The notes under the pieces are model-generated. The model made no database searches, had not been told where the DNA came from, and saw only the letters and a program-made list of their open reading frames with translations. 6,769 bases of DNA. Origin: Boseongicola sp. Lineage in GTDB: Bacteria > Pseudomonadota > Alphaproteobacteria > Rhodobacterales > Rhodobacteraceae. Location: NCBI GenBank assembly GCA_013042895.1, contig JABDPD010000471.1, positions 1-6,769 on the forward strand, read 5' to 3'. The position numbers were made by a program, and so were the translations under genes. Below are positions 1-6,240 of the stretch, piece by piece. Positions within the stretch are counted from its first letter, which is position 1; every line of letters starts with the position of its first letter.

Positions 1-285
1 TTCGGCACTTTTCTCAGACGCCTTCGATTGTGCGTCCTTGATGGCCGCAAGTATCAGATCTTCAACAACTTCTTTCTCATCCGGATTGAAAATCGACTGA
101 TCAATGTCCTGCGCGGTTAACTCGCCCTTGGCCGTGGCCGTAGCCTTAACTAATCCTGCACCACTTTCTCCTACAACGGTCATGCGGTTCAGCTCTTCCT
201 GCATTTCCGTCATTTTCGTTTGCATGTCCTGCGCGGCTTTCATCATCTTGCCCATGTCGGCCAGACCGCCCAAACCTTTCAACAT
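1..285 (-). CDS. ybaB: YbaB/EbfC family nucleoid-associated protein (C-terminus cut by window edge)
   Basis: This is the first 95 codons of a small DNA-binding protein of the YbaB/EbfC family, which binds DNA as a dimer and is usually encoded between dnaX and recR. The start MLKGLGGLADMGKMMKAAQD, followed by a charged, coiled N-terminal helix (QTKMTEMQEELNRM), is typical of the family. The middle contains the family-like stretch GLVKATATAKGEL, and the visible end is a helix rich in Ala, Lys and Asp. Full-length family members are roughly 105-115 aa, so only a short tail is missing. The ATG at 285 is preceded by GGAGAG about 6 nt upstream. That site lies against the dnaX TAG stop (9-nt gap), suggesting translational coupling to dnaX. 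recR would be expected next, beyond position 1. Family assignment is confident; its exact role in this organism is inferred. Confidence 0.93.
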   Translation of the reverse strand, partial: MLKGLGGLADMGKMMKAAQDMQTKMTEMQEELNRMTVVGESGAGLVKATATAKGELTAQDIDQSIFNPDEKEVVEDLILAAIKDAQSKASEKSAE

Positions 286-294
286 TCTTCTCTC

Positions 295-2055
295 CTACTC
301 GTCGTCAAACGGATCCCATTCATCCTCGACCTCGGCAAGCGCCTCATGCGCGACCTCGCTCGATATTTCTTCCGGTGTTTTGATATGCCCAAGTTTTGCC
401 TTGGGAAATGCCGCAAACACGGCGTCTACCAAAGGGTTCTCGCGGGCTTTATCTGCCAGCGCTTGCCGCTTGGCATCGCGGGTCTCAACAATTGTCGGCG
501 CGCCGCCTTCGGTCACAACCGTAACTGCCCATCGGACGCCCGTCCAAGCCTGCAAACGGCTTCCTAACCGTTGCGCCAAATCGCTTGCAGCACTCGGCGA
601 TGGTTCAAACTCGATGCGTCCGGGTTGGTAACTGACCAACCGCACCCCGCCTTCGATCTCAACCAACAGTTTCACGTCGCGGTTTGTGCGGACCAGTTCG
701 ACAACGTTCTGAAAGGTCGGAAAACGCACCAAGGCCGTTTCAGGCGCAACAGCCAAAGCCGCCTGCGTTCCCGACGCCGAAACCCCGCCGCCAGACGACA
801 TAGCCGCTGCGCGATCGGCCACGGCGCTTGCCCCTTGCGAGCCGCCTGCCGATTTTCCGCCACCGCCTCCTGTTGGAGCAGGAGGCACAGGTGTGTCCTT
901 CAGTCTTGCCACCAAATCGCCAGGCGTTGGCAACTCTGCGACATGCGTCATGCGGATGATGGCCATCTCGGCGGCCATCATCGCATTCGGTGAGGACACG
1001 ACTTCTTCTAATGATTTCAATGACATTTGCCACATTCGCGCCAGTACCGGCATCGATAATCGGTCCGCCATGTCTCGCCCGCGAGAGCGTTCATCCGGAC
1101 TTACCGTTGGATCATCTGCGGCCTCTGGCGTGATACGAATAACGCTGATCCAATGTGTGATCTCCGCCAGATCGCGCAAGACCGCCATCGGATCGGCGCC
1201 GTCGGCATACTGAGACGACAATTCTGTCAAAGCCCCAGCGGCATCACCCGCCATGACCAGATCGAACAAGTCCAACACTCGCCCTCGATCTGCCAGCCCA
1301 AGCATCGCACGGACCTGTTCTGCGGTCGTCTCACCAGCTCCGTGGCTGATCGCCTGATCCAGCAAAGACTGCGCATCACGCGCCGAACCTTCCGCCGCCC
1401 GCGTGATCAAAGCAAGAGCGTCGTCAGTGATCTGAGCGCCTTCCAACCCAGCTATTTTGCGCAACAGAGCGATCATCACTTCCGGCTCAATCCGGCGCAG
1501 ATCAAACCGCTGGCACCGCGATAGAACAGTAACGGGCACCTTGCGAATTTCGGTTGTCGCAAAGATGAATTTTACATGTTCCGGTGGTTCTTCAAGCGTC
1601 TTCAATAACGCGTTGAATGCGCTGGTCGATAGCATATGAACTTCGTCGATGATGTAGATTTTGTACCGGGCGGAGGCCGCGCGATATGCAACGGAATCAA
1701 TGATTTCCCGGATATCACCAACGCCTGTCCGGCTGGCTGCGTCCATCTCGAGCACGTCTACATGACGCCCCTCAGCGATCGCTACGCATTGCTCGCAAAC
1801 CCCACATGGTTCGGTCGTCGGACCGCCGGTTCCGTCCGGCCCAACGCAGTTCATGCCTTTAGCGATGATCCGTGCCGTCGTCGTTTTGCCGGTGCCGCGA
1901 ATACCCGTCATTATGAAGGCCTGCGCGATCCGATCCGCCTCGAACGCGTTCTTTAGCGTACGCACCATCGCGTCCTGACCGACAAGGTCTGCAAAGGTCT
2001 CGGGCCGGTATTTCCGGGCCAGAACTTGATAGCCGCTCTTGGTGGTCTCGCTCAT
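295..2055 (-). CDS. dnaX: DNA polymerase III subunits tau (and possibly gamma), clamp-loader ATPase
   Basis: 586-aa AAA+ ATPase of the clamp loader, which opens and loads the beta sliding clamp and, through its C-terminus, tethers the replicative polymerase and helicase. Visible motifs: Walker A GIRGTGKTT (residues 51-59); a zinc site at C70, C84, C87 and C90; Walker B DEVH (137-140); sensor-1 region TTE (167-169); SRC (179-181) with the arginine finger R180; sensor 2 GSARD (223-227). Domain III extends to about residue 375. A Gly/Ala/Ser-rich linker (about 395-435, starting with five glycines) leads to a conserved C-terminal tau domain (about 438-586) with an acidic tail ending DPFDDE. The ATG at 2055 has only a weak upstream GGGG. 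It lies 84 nt downstream of the YdcH-like gene on the same strand, with no clear terminator between. In E. coli a frameshift makes the shorter gamma form; in Caulobacter the protease ClpXP does so. A perfect 8-bp hairpin (865-886) falls exactly at the start of the linker. Confidence 0.97.
   Translation of the reverse strand: MSETTKSGYQVLARKYRPETFADLVGQDAMVRTLKNAFEADRIAQAFIMTGIRGTGKTTTARIIAKGMNCVGPDGTGGPTTEPCGVCEQCVAIAEGRHVDVLEMDAASRTGVGDIREIIDSVAYRAASARYKIYIIDEVHMLSTSAFNALLKTLEEPPEHVKFIFATTEIRKVPVTVLSRCQRFDLRRIEPEVMIALLRKIAGLEGAQITDDALALITRAAEGSARDAQSLLDQAISHGAGETTAEQVRAMLGLADRGRVLDLFDLVMAGDAAGALTELSSQYADGADPMAVLRDLAEITHWISVIRITPEAADDPTVSPDERSRGRDMADRLSMPVLARMWQMSLKSLEEVVSSPNAMMAAEMAIIRMTHVAELPTPGDLVARLKDTPVPPAPTGGGGGKSAGGSQGASAVADRAAAMSSGGGVSASGTQAALAVAPETALVRFPTFQNVVELVRTNRDVKLLVEIEGGVRLVSYQPGRIEFEPSPSAASDLAQRLGSRLQAWTGVRWAVTVVTEGGAPTIVETRDAKRQALADKARENPLVDAVFAAFPKAKLGHIKTPEEISSEVAHEALAEVEDEWDPFDDE
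865..886 (-). other. Perfect 8-bp inverted repeat inside dnaX at the start of the Gly-rich linker
   Basis: The arms at 865-872 and 879-886 (GCCTCCTG and CAGGAGGC) are exact reverse complements around a 6-nt loop, covering dnaX codons 390-397. In the mRNA the 3' arm contains AGGAGG, a Shine-Dalgarno-like sequence, followed 9 nt later by an A4 run within GGA-AAA-TCG. This position, between the ATPase domains and the tau-specific domain, is where many bacteria generate the gamma form. However, no canonical slippery heptamer is present, and the nearest stops in the other frames lie tens of codons downstream. The hairpin is seen directly; any function is inference. Confidence 0.5.
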
Positions 2056-2139
2056 TTACGCCCCAGTTTGACACCGCTCGGATTCTTACCCGTCGACGTT
2101 AAACTGCCGCGCCCTAGGCGTCCACCAACAAGCCGCGGA

Positions 2140-2376
2140 TTACGAAGCCAGATAGCCCCAAATCTGATCTTTCAGATGCGCCCGTTGCTTTCGCAGGTCC
2201 GTCTCGGCTAACCCGTCCATGGGTTCAATATTAGTCTCAGCACGATGAATGGTACGATTGAGCTCGTGATAGCTGTCAAACAGGTTCGCGAAATGGGCGT
2301 CCGTTTGCTTCAATTCACTCATTTTCTCAACGTGCTCGGGGAATTCCTCGGCAAGTTCGTGCGGTGTATGCGACAT
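2140..2376 (-). CDS. DUF465 / YdcH-family small helical protein
   Basis: A 78-aa soluble, highly charged protein of the DUF465 (YdcH) family. Typical family features are a helix containing HVEKMSELKQTDAHFANL, the motif FDSYHELNRTIHRAE at about residues 33-47, and a second helix ending LRKQRAHLKDQIW with a short tail. It is expected to fold as a two-helix antiparallel hairpin with no membrane segment or signal peptide. The function of the family is not established. The ATG at 2376 is preceded by GGGAG about 9 nt upstream, supporting this start. It is the first gene of the minus-strand run leading to dnaX, 84 nt away without a visible terminator, so co-transcription is possible but not certain. 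Confidence 0.9.
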   Translation of the reverse strand: MSHTPHELAEEFPEHVEKMSELKQTDAHFANLFDSYHELNRTIHRAETNIEPMDGLAETDLRKQRAHLKDQIWGYLAS

Positions 2377-2451
2377 GTGTTATGTCTCCCTTGTTGCTTT
2401 TGTCCAAGGATAGCGGCCCACAACAGTCGGCGCTTTGATACGGGTCAACTC

Positions 2452-2481
2452 TTGCCAGACTCTGCTGCGATGCCCTATATG
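2452..2481 (+). promoter_or_regulatory. Candidate sigma-70-type promoter reading toward the ankyrin gene
   Basis: TTGCCA (2452-2457, five of six matches to the -35 consensus) and TATATG (2476-2481, four of six matches to the -10 consensus) are separated by 18 nt. They lie in the divergent gap between the YdcH-like gene and the ankyrin gene. A start site near 2488 would give a leader of about 135 nt before the ankyrin ATG. This is a by-eye match, not a scored prediction. Confidence 0.4.
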
Positions 2482-2486
2482 AACCC

Positions 2487-2570
2487 TGCCACTTCGGGGT
2501 GGCATCCAGGTCCGCGGAAAGCTGTCATCGGCACCCCGACATAGTTCAAAGTAACACCCTTCGGTGTTTC
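2487..2570 (+). other. Hairpin-rich leader or possible small RNA upstream of the ankyrin gene
   Basis: Just downstream of the candidate promoter there are three short perfect hairpins. They are TGCCAC/GTGGCA (2487-2492 with 2499-2504), TCGG/CCGA (2528-2531 with 2536-2539), and AACACC/GGTGTT (2553-2558 with 2563-2568). The last is followed by TTCTC, a weak terminator-like end. The region has no convincing coding frame and matches no RNA family I recognise, including tRNA. It could be a structured 5' leader of the ankyrin operon or a separate transcript of roughly 80 nt. The remainder of 2377-2621 holds nothing else clear apart from the upstream ends of the two divergent genes. Confidence 0.3.
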
Positions 2571-2621
2571 TCATGCCCGGATCAGCGGACCGGCGGGCCA
2601 TTTGATGAGGAGCCCGATGAT

Positions 2622-4160
2622 ATGAAATCCATTGAGCAATTGCGCCGTGATGCAAAAGCGTTACGTCGCGCCTATGAAGCCCTTGATCCACGCGCCTTGG
2701 CTCGGATCAACAACCACCCTCCACGAACGGACGACACCCCACTGAAGCATGCGGACTTTCTCCATGTGATCGCGCTTGAGAATAGCTTTCCAAGTTGGCC
2801 GCAGCTTGCCTGGGCTGCTGAAACCATCGGCCTTGATCGTGCAGCCCGCCAGCAGCGGTTGAAAATCGCCATTGCTCATGGACAAAACTGGGTGGTCGAC
2901 CGACTGCTCTCTGAAACTCCTGACCTTGCGGACGGGCAGTTCGACCTCGAGGTCGCTTTGCTGCGGCGTTCGGCGGTTGCAGAGGCCTTGGCCGACGATC
3001 CTTCCCTTGCGACTCGCGAATTTGGAGTGCGTCGTCCGATCATAATTCTGGCGTTCTCAAAGTACTTCCAGACCCACCCGGAATTGACGGGCGACATGAT
3101 CGCCATCGCAGAGTTGCTTTGTTCCCATGGCGCAGATGTGAACGACAGTTATTCCCATCTTGTCGGGAACGATCACCGTTTGCCCGCGCTCTATGGCGCG
3201 ATTGGTCATGCCAACAACATGGCCCTAGGACGCTGGCTTTTGGAGAAAGGCGCGAACCCCAACGACAATGAATCGCTCTATCACGCCACCGAGCTAGAGC
3301 ATCACGAGGGACTGAAGATGCTGTTGGAGTATGGCGCCGATCCCAAAGGGACCAACGCCGCTTTGCGTGCGATGGACTTCCAAGACGTCGAGGCTGTGAG
3401 AATGCTGCTCGAAGCAGGTGCTTTGGCGGATGAGTTCAATGACGCCAACGTCGGTGGCGAGCGCCCTTGGGTCGTGCCCGCTATGCATCAGGCCGCGCGA
3501 CGCATGTGTGGTCGAGACATGATCGACGTTCTGCTGGACGGAGGCGCCGACCCACATCGCGCTTTTGAGGGTGTGACACCTTACGAGCACGCTCGAATAT
3601 TCGGTAACGCCGAGCTTGCAGCGGCCTTAGAGTCGCGTGGTGCGGCAACACCCCTGAATGGTGTGGTACAACACTTGGCAAGCATTGCCGACGGAACAGA
3701 AACGAAGGGCGTCTTTCTCGACCCGGAAAAAATGCCCGAAGCCGCGCGCAATATCGTTCGGATGATCCTGCATCTTCCAGGCAAGCTTGAGCATGTCAAA
3801 AGGCTGGTGGCGGTGGGCGCGGAATTCGACCGCCCGGACGCTGAAGGGCTAACGCCTGTCCAAGTAGCTGGGTGGGAAGGTCTCCCTGAGGTCCTGTCGT
3901 ACTTCTTATCGCTGAACCCGGACCTTGGCCATGTGAACGGCTATGGCGGCACGCTTTTGTCGACGATCATTCACGGTTCAGAGAACGCGCCGAACCGTGC
4001 GGAGCGCGAACATTTGGGGTGCCTTGAGCTTGCGTTACAAGAAGGCGTAGCATTGCCACGACGGGCAATTGAGTTGGCTGGCGATCCAAACGTGGCGGCC
4101 TTCCTTGCCGATTGGAGCGAGGCCCATCCGGGCCAGGTCGTGGAGACGGGTGTTGGTTAG
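2622..4160 (+). CDS. Ankyrin-repeat protein
   Basis: A 512-aa cytoplasmic protein made largely of ankyrin repeats, which are protein-binding scaffolds with no catalytic activity of their own. The N-terminus (residues 1-66) resembles a module seen in several bacterial ankyrin proteins: a helix like LRRDAKALRRAYEALDP followed by a segment ending in SFPSWPQL. Repeat units with LLxxGAxxN/D endings are visible at about 160-175 (LLCSHGADVND), 200-215 (LLEKGANPND), 230-243 (LLEYGADPKG), 258-270 (LLEAGALAD), 300-312 (LLDGGADPH), 318-341 and 393-405. The later repeats, up to about 485, are degenerate. No signal peptide or membrane helix is seen. The start is placed at ATG 2622, where GAGGAG (2607-2612) sits 9 nt upstream; the frame stays open 123 nt further upstream, but without comparable support. 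A six-codon frame (2605-2625) ends in TGA overlapping this ATG. The 3' end overlaps the phosphatase gene by about 11 nt. The partner or target is unknown. Confidence 0.87.
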   Translation: MKSIEQLRRDAKALRRAYEALDPRALARINNHPPRTDDTPLKHADFLHVIALENSFPSWPQLAWAAETIGLDRAARQQRLKIAIAHGQNWVVDRLLSETPDLADGQFDLEVALLRRSAVAEALADDPSLATREFGVRRPIIILAFSKYFQTHPELTGDMIAIAELLCSHGADVNDSYSHLVGNDHRLPALYGAIGHANNMALGRWLLEKGANPNDNESLYHATELEHHEGLKMLLEYGADPKGTNAALRAMDFQDVEAVRMLLEAGALADEFNDANVGGERPWVVPAMHQAARRMCGRDMIDVLLDGGADPHRAFEGVTPYEHARIFGNAELAAALESRGAATPLNGVVQHLASIADGTETKGVFLDPEKMPEAARNIVRMILHLPGKLEHVKRLVAVGAEFDRPDAEGLTPVQVAGWEGLPEVLSYFLSLNPDLGHVNGYGGTLLSTIIHGSENAPNRAEREHLGCLELALQEGVALPRRAIELAGDPNVAAFLADWSEAHPGQVVETGVG

Positions 4161-4662
4161 CTACAGTGTCAGCGAATTGCGTTTAGGAAGGGGTTGGCTT
4201 GGTATCTCACCGATTCCAGGCCGGACCGCTGACTATAGCGTTGAATTCGCGTCTCTTTTAACGTGGGAACCGACGCTTGTCCTAACCATGACAACCATGC
4301 GCGAGATGATCCGCGTTGGTGCCGAGGATTTCGGCCCCGATCTTGAAGCGGCAGGTGTGATGTGGCGGCATCTGCCAATTGCAGACTTTGGCGCGCCCCA
4401 GGACGAGACTAATGCGCTTTGGCCCGAGGTTTCAAAAATCGCGCATAACGAACTCGACAATGGTGGCAGGGTCCTCGCCCATTGCTACGGAGGGTGCGGC
4501 CGCTCGGGTATGGCATTGATGCGTCTGATGGTCGAAGCCGGCGAGGAAGCAGAACCGGCCCTCGCCCGCTTGCGCGACGTACGCGCTTGTGCTGTTGAGG
4601 CCGAAGAACAACGCGCATGGGCCGCCATTCCGATGTTCGACCGCCTCGGATGGAGCCAATGA
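4150..4662 (+). CDS. Dual-specificity / protein tyrosine phosphatase-like protein
   Basis: About 170 aa, a small cysteine phosphatase. The catalytic loop HCYGGCGRSG (residues 111-120, nucleophile C112, phosphate-binding R118) matches the HC-x5-R-S/T signature of protein tyrosine and dual-specificity phosphatases. It particularly resembles the HCYGGLGRS form of the CDKN3-like group. D79 in PIADFGAP is a reasonable general acid. The N-terminal segment GISPIPGR and the C-terminal VRACAVEAEEQ fit bacterial relatives. The substrate cannot be told from sequence; phosphoprotein is likely, but a lipid or nucleotide is possible. There is no ATG at the conserved N-terminus, so the start is GTG 4150 or TTG 4153. 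GGAG at 4142-4145 is 4 nt from the GTG and 7 nt from the TTG; an ATG at 4069 would add a tail with no family resemblance. The gene therefore begins inside the ankyrin gene and ends in ATGA overlap with the membrane-protein gene, implying coupled translation. Confidence 0.8.
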   Translation: MLVSYSVSELRLGRGWLGISPIPGRTADYSVEFASLLTWEPTLVLTMTTMREMIRVGAEDFGPDLEAAGVMWRHLPIADFGAPQDETNALWPEVSKIAHNELDNGGRVLAHCYGGCGRSGMALMRLMVEAGEEAEPALARLRDVRACAVEAEEQRAWAAIPMFDRLGWSQ

Positions 4663-4979
4663 ACGAACCATCCGACCGTCAGAGGTTGCTCCTGATTGCC
4701 CTCTTTGCGGCGTGGGTCATCGCTTTTGGATATGCCTTCTTCACCTTCGCAGAAACCGCCCCCTCAGGGGATGGCTTCACCCGCGGCATGAACCGCATCA
4801 CGTCCTATCTCGGCTGGCAGGGCATCGCGGGAATGATCGCTATCGCCTTGGTTTCCATTGGTCGCGGCTGGCCCAAAGGAAGTGCCGTACGCCGCATGTC
4901 CGGTGTGCCGCTTTTGTTGGCTATCCTGCACGTGGCCGCAATTTTGGGCATCATCCTCTGGGCGCGCGCCTCGAATTAG
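4659..4979 (+). CDS. Small three-helix membrane protein of unknown function
   Basis: 106 aa. Three hydrophobic segments are visible: residues about 9-30 (LLLIALFAAWVIAFGYAFF), 50-68 (GWQGIAGMIAIALVSIG) and 82-102 (PLLLAILHVAAILGIILWA). A polar loop follows the first (AETAPSGDGFTRG) and a basic loop, SIGRGWPKGSAVRR, joins the second and third; by the positive-inside rule that loop probably faces the cytoplasm. I do not recognise a named family. The ATG at 4659 shares ATGA with the phosphatase stop, the usual sign of translational coupling; GGAG (4652-4655) is only 3 nt away, and an in-frame ATG at 4650 is an alternative. The stop overlaps the convergent rsgA stop by 4 nt, so no terminator fits between them. 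It is the last gene of the ankyrin-phosphatase unit and could anchor or respond to it, but this is speculation. Confidence 0.78.
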   Translation: MNEPSDRQRLLLIALFAAWVIAFGYAFFTFAETAPSGDGFTRGMNRITSYLGWQGIAGMIAIALVSIGRGWPKGSAVRRMSGVPLLLAILHVAAILGIILWARASN

Positions 4980-5998
4980 TTGCCGCGCTTCGAGCGCTTT
5001 TGAGCCATTGCGCCTTTAACCATTTTGCCGAAACTCCTTTGCCGCGCCCGTGACTGCGCCAGTGTTTCGGAGTTGTGCAATTCCTCGGCCTTCAGCTTGC
5101 GCCACCGCTTTACGCGATCCGGATCCAAGTCGCCCATCTCCAAAGCCGCAGTTATTGCGCAGCCCGGTTCGGTCTCATGGGCGCAATCTGAGAACTTGCA
5201 CCCTTCGGCTAAGTCTTCGATGTCTTCGAACACTGCGGCAATCCCGTCTGACACGTCCGTCAGAGCCAAAGATCGCATCCCCGGCGTGTCGATGATCCAT
5301 CCCCCTGCCAGAGTACGCACCAATGCGCGCGATGTCGTCGTATGGCGACCCTTCGCATCGTCTTCCCGAATGCCCTGTGTTTCGGCTACGTCGCCAGTCA
5401 ACGCATTGCGCAACGTCGTCTTCCCAACGCCTGAAGATCCCACAAGAGCAAGCGTTTCGCCGTTGCGGCACCAGGCATTCAGGCGCGCGACGTCGTCCGG
5501 ATCCTTGGCATCAATCGCAATCGCCGTCAGCAATGGCGACAGCTTTTGCGCCTTTTTCACATAGCTTTCGGGATCATCGTCCAGATCAGCTTTGGTCAGG
5601 ATCACCAAAGGCAAACAACCCGCGTCAGCAGCAATCACCAGATAGCGTTCCAGACGCGCCGGATTGAAGTCCGCGTTACACGAAGAAACGATCCCAAGTG
5701 TCGCGACATTTGCCGCCAGTAACTGAGGCCGTGCATCGTTCCCGGCTCCCCCGCGTTTCAGCAGGCTTTGCCGGTCAAGAACTGCGCTGACTTGACAGTC
5801 TTCTGCCAGAACCCAGTCCCCGGCAGCGAACTGCCCGGTGCTGTCCGAGGTATAAAGCGAGTGTTGCCCGTCCGTCGAAATCGCATCTACGCGGTCACGA
5901 TGCACGGATGAAATTCGCATAGGTGTCGCGCCATCGGGTATTTCCTGACGCGAGAAAAACGCCGACCAACCGAGGTCAGCAAGTGTATAATTTGTCAT
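4976..5998 (-). CDS. rsgA: Ribosome small subunit-dependent GTPase A (RsgA/YjeQ)
   Basis: 340-aa circularly permuted GTPase that acts late in 30S subunit maturation; GTP hydrolysis is stimulated by the small subunit. An N-terminal OB-fold (about residues 25-85, including GDWVLAED) is followed by the GTPase motifs in permuted order. These are G4 TKAD (135-138), G1 GSSGVGKTT (187-195), G2 region GRHTTT (217-222) and G3 DTPG (237-240). A C-terminal zinc domain has ligands C267, C272, H274 and C280, then a basic tail ending QKRSKRGN. Length is normal for the family (E. coli 350 aa). The ATG at 5998 has only a weak, distant AAGGGC upstream; the N-terminal MTNYTLADLGWSAFF supports this start. It lies 142 nt downstream of ffs on the same strand and meets the membrane-protein gene end to end with a 4-nt overlap. 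Confidence 0.96.
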   Translation of the reverse strand: MTNYTLADLGWSAFFSRQEIPDGATPMRISSVHRDRVDAISTDGQHSLYTSDSTGQFAAGDWVLAEDCQVSAVLDRQSLLKRGGAGNDARPQLLAANVATLGIVSSCNADFNPARLERYLVIAADAGCLPLVILTKADLDDDPESYVKKAQKLSPLLTAIAIDAKDPDDVARLNAWCRNGETLALVGSSGVGKTTLRNALTGDVAETQGIREDDAKGRHTTTSRALVRTLAGGWIIDTPGMRSLALTDVSDGIAAVFEDIEDLAEGCKFSDCAHETEPGCAITAALEMGDLDPDRVKRWRKLKAEELHNSETLAQSRARQRSFGKMVKGAMAQKRSKRGN

Positions 5999-6075
5999 TT
6001 GAGAGTGCCCTTACAAGCAACAGAAAGCCTCACGCCGCAAAGGCGCGCCAGTCCATCATCGGGCCGTTTCAGAAC

Positions 6076-6114
6076 CTAAATGTCCTGGGCCCGGAGGCAG
6101 AATTGGGTATCCAT
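6076..6114 (-). other. Possible 12-codon leader ORF between ffs and rsgA
   Basis: ATG at 6114 is preceded by GGAGG (6119-6123) at a 4-nt spacing, the best Shine-Dalgarno match in the gap between ffs and rsgA. The frame encodes MDTQFCLRAQDI and stops at 6076. The peptide has no known resemblance, and so short a frame can easily arise by chance. The rest of 5999-6140 holds no gene I can support; a 6-bp hairpin at 6031-6047 lacks the T-run of a standard terminator. Confidence 0.2.
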
Positions 6115-6140
6115 AAATCCTCCGATCGCTTGTGTTAGGT

Positions 6141-6233
6141 GAGAGGCTGAACACGACCCAAGCGGGGCTCGTTGCGGCTGCTTCCTTCCGGATCTGACCG
6201 GGTTGGCGAGGCGCCTGCCCGCGCCAACCTCTC
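6141..6233 (-). ncRNA. ffs: Signal recognition particle RNA (4.5S RNA)
   Basis: The reverse strand contains the nearly invariant SRP RNA apex CAGATCCGGAAGGAAGCAG (about 6178-6196). This forms the asymmetric loop and GGAA tetraloop helix bound by the Ffh M domain. The ends close the molecule: GAGAGGTTG at the 5' end (6225-6233) pairs over 9 bp, with one G-U pair, with CAGCCTCTC at the 3' end (6141-6149). The resulting RNA of about 93 nt is the short bacterial type without an Alu domain. With Ffh and FtsY it targets ribosomes making membrane proteins to the SecYEG translocon. The exact ends are set by the terminal helix and may be a few nucleotides longer. No T-rich terminator directly follows, so the 3' end may be formed by processing. 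Open reading frames crossing this region are not real. Confidence 0.94.
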
Positions 6234-6240
6234 AATCCAC

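Noticed and set aside
740..863. Programmed frameshift product of dnaX ending at an alternative-frame stop
   Set aside because: No canonical slippery heptamer. The alternative frames continue for about 40 or more codons of Arg-rich sequence, unlike the immediate stop of the E. coli gamma product.
104..1956. Several plus-strand open frames of 60-175 aa opposite ybaB and dnaX
   Set aside because: All are antisense to well-supported genes, show no domains, and are rich in Ser, Arg and Pro as expected for shadow frames in GC-rich DNA.
2056..2139. Separate dnaX promoter or YdcH-gene terminator in the 84-nt gap
   Set aside because: I could not find a -35/-10 pair with good matches and spacing, or a stem followed by Ts. 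Short palindromes such as CCTAGG and GTCGAC are probably chance.
2390..2450. Minus-strand promoter for the YdcH-like gene using TTGACC
   Set aside because: A TTGACC box exists, but the element 17 nt downstream (TGTTGT) matches only half the -10 consensus, too weak to list.
2380..2691. 103-aa minus-strand open frame upstream of the YdcH-like gene
   Set aside because: It starts inside the ankyrin gene on the opposite strand, has low-complexity composition typical of a shadow frame, and overlaps the candidate promoter and hairpins.
5025..5667. Plus-strand frames of 81-179 aa opposite rsgA
   Set aside because: They are antisense to a GTPase with all motifs intact and have no family resemblance.
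6031..6047. CACGCC/GGCGCG hairpin as terminator of ffs
   Set aside because: The 6-bp stem includes a wobble pair, lies about 95 nt past the RNA end, and is followed by mixed sequence rather than a T-run.
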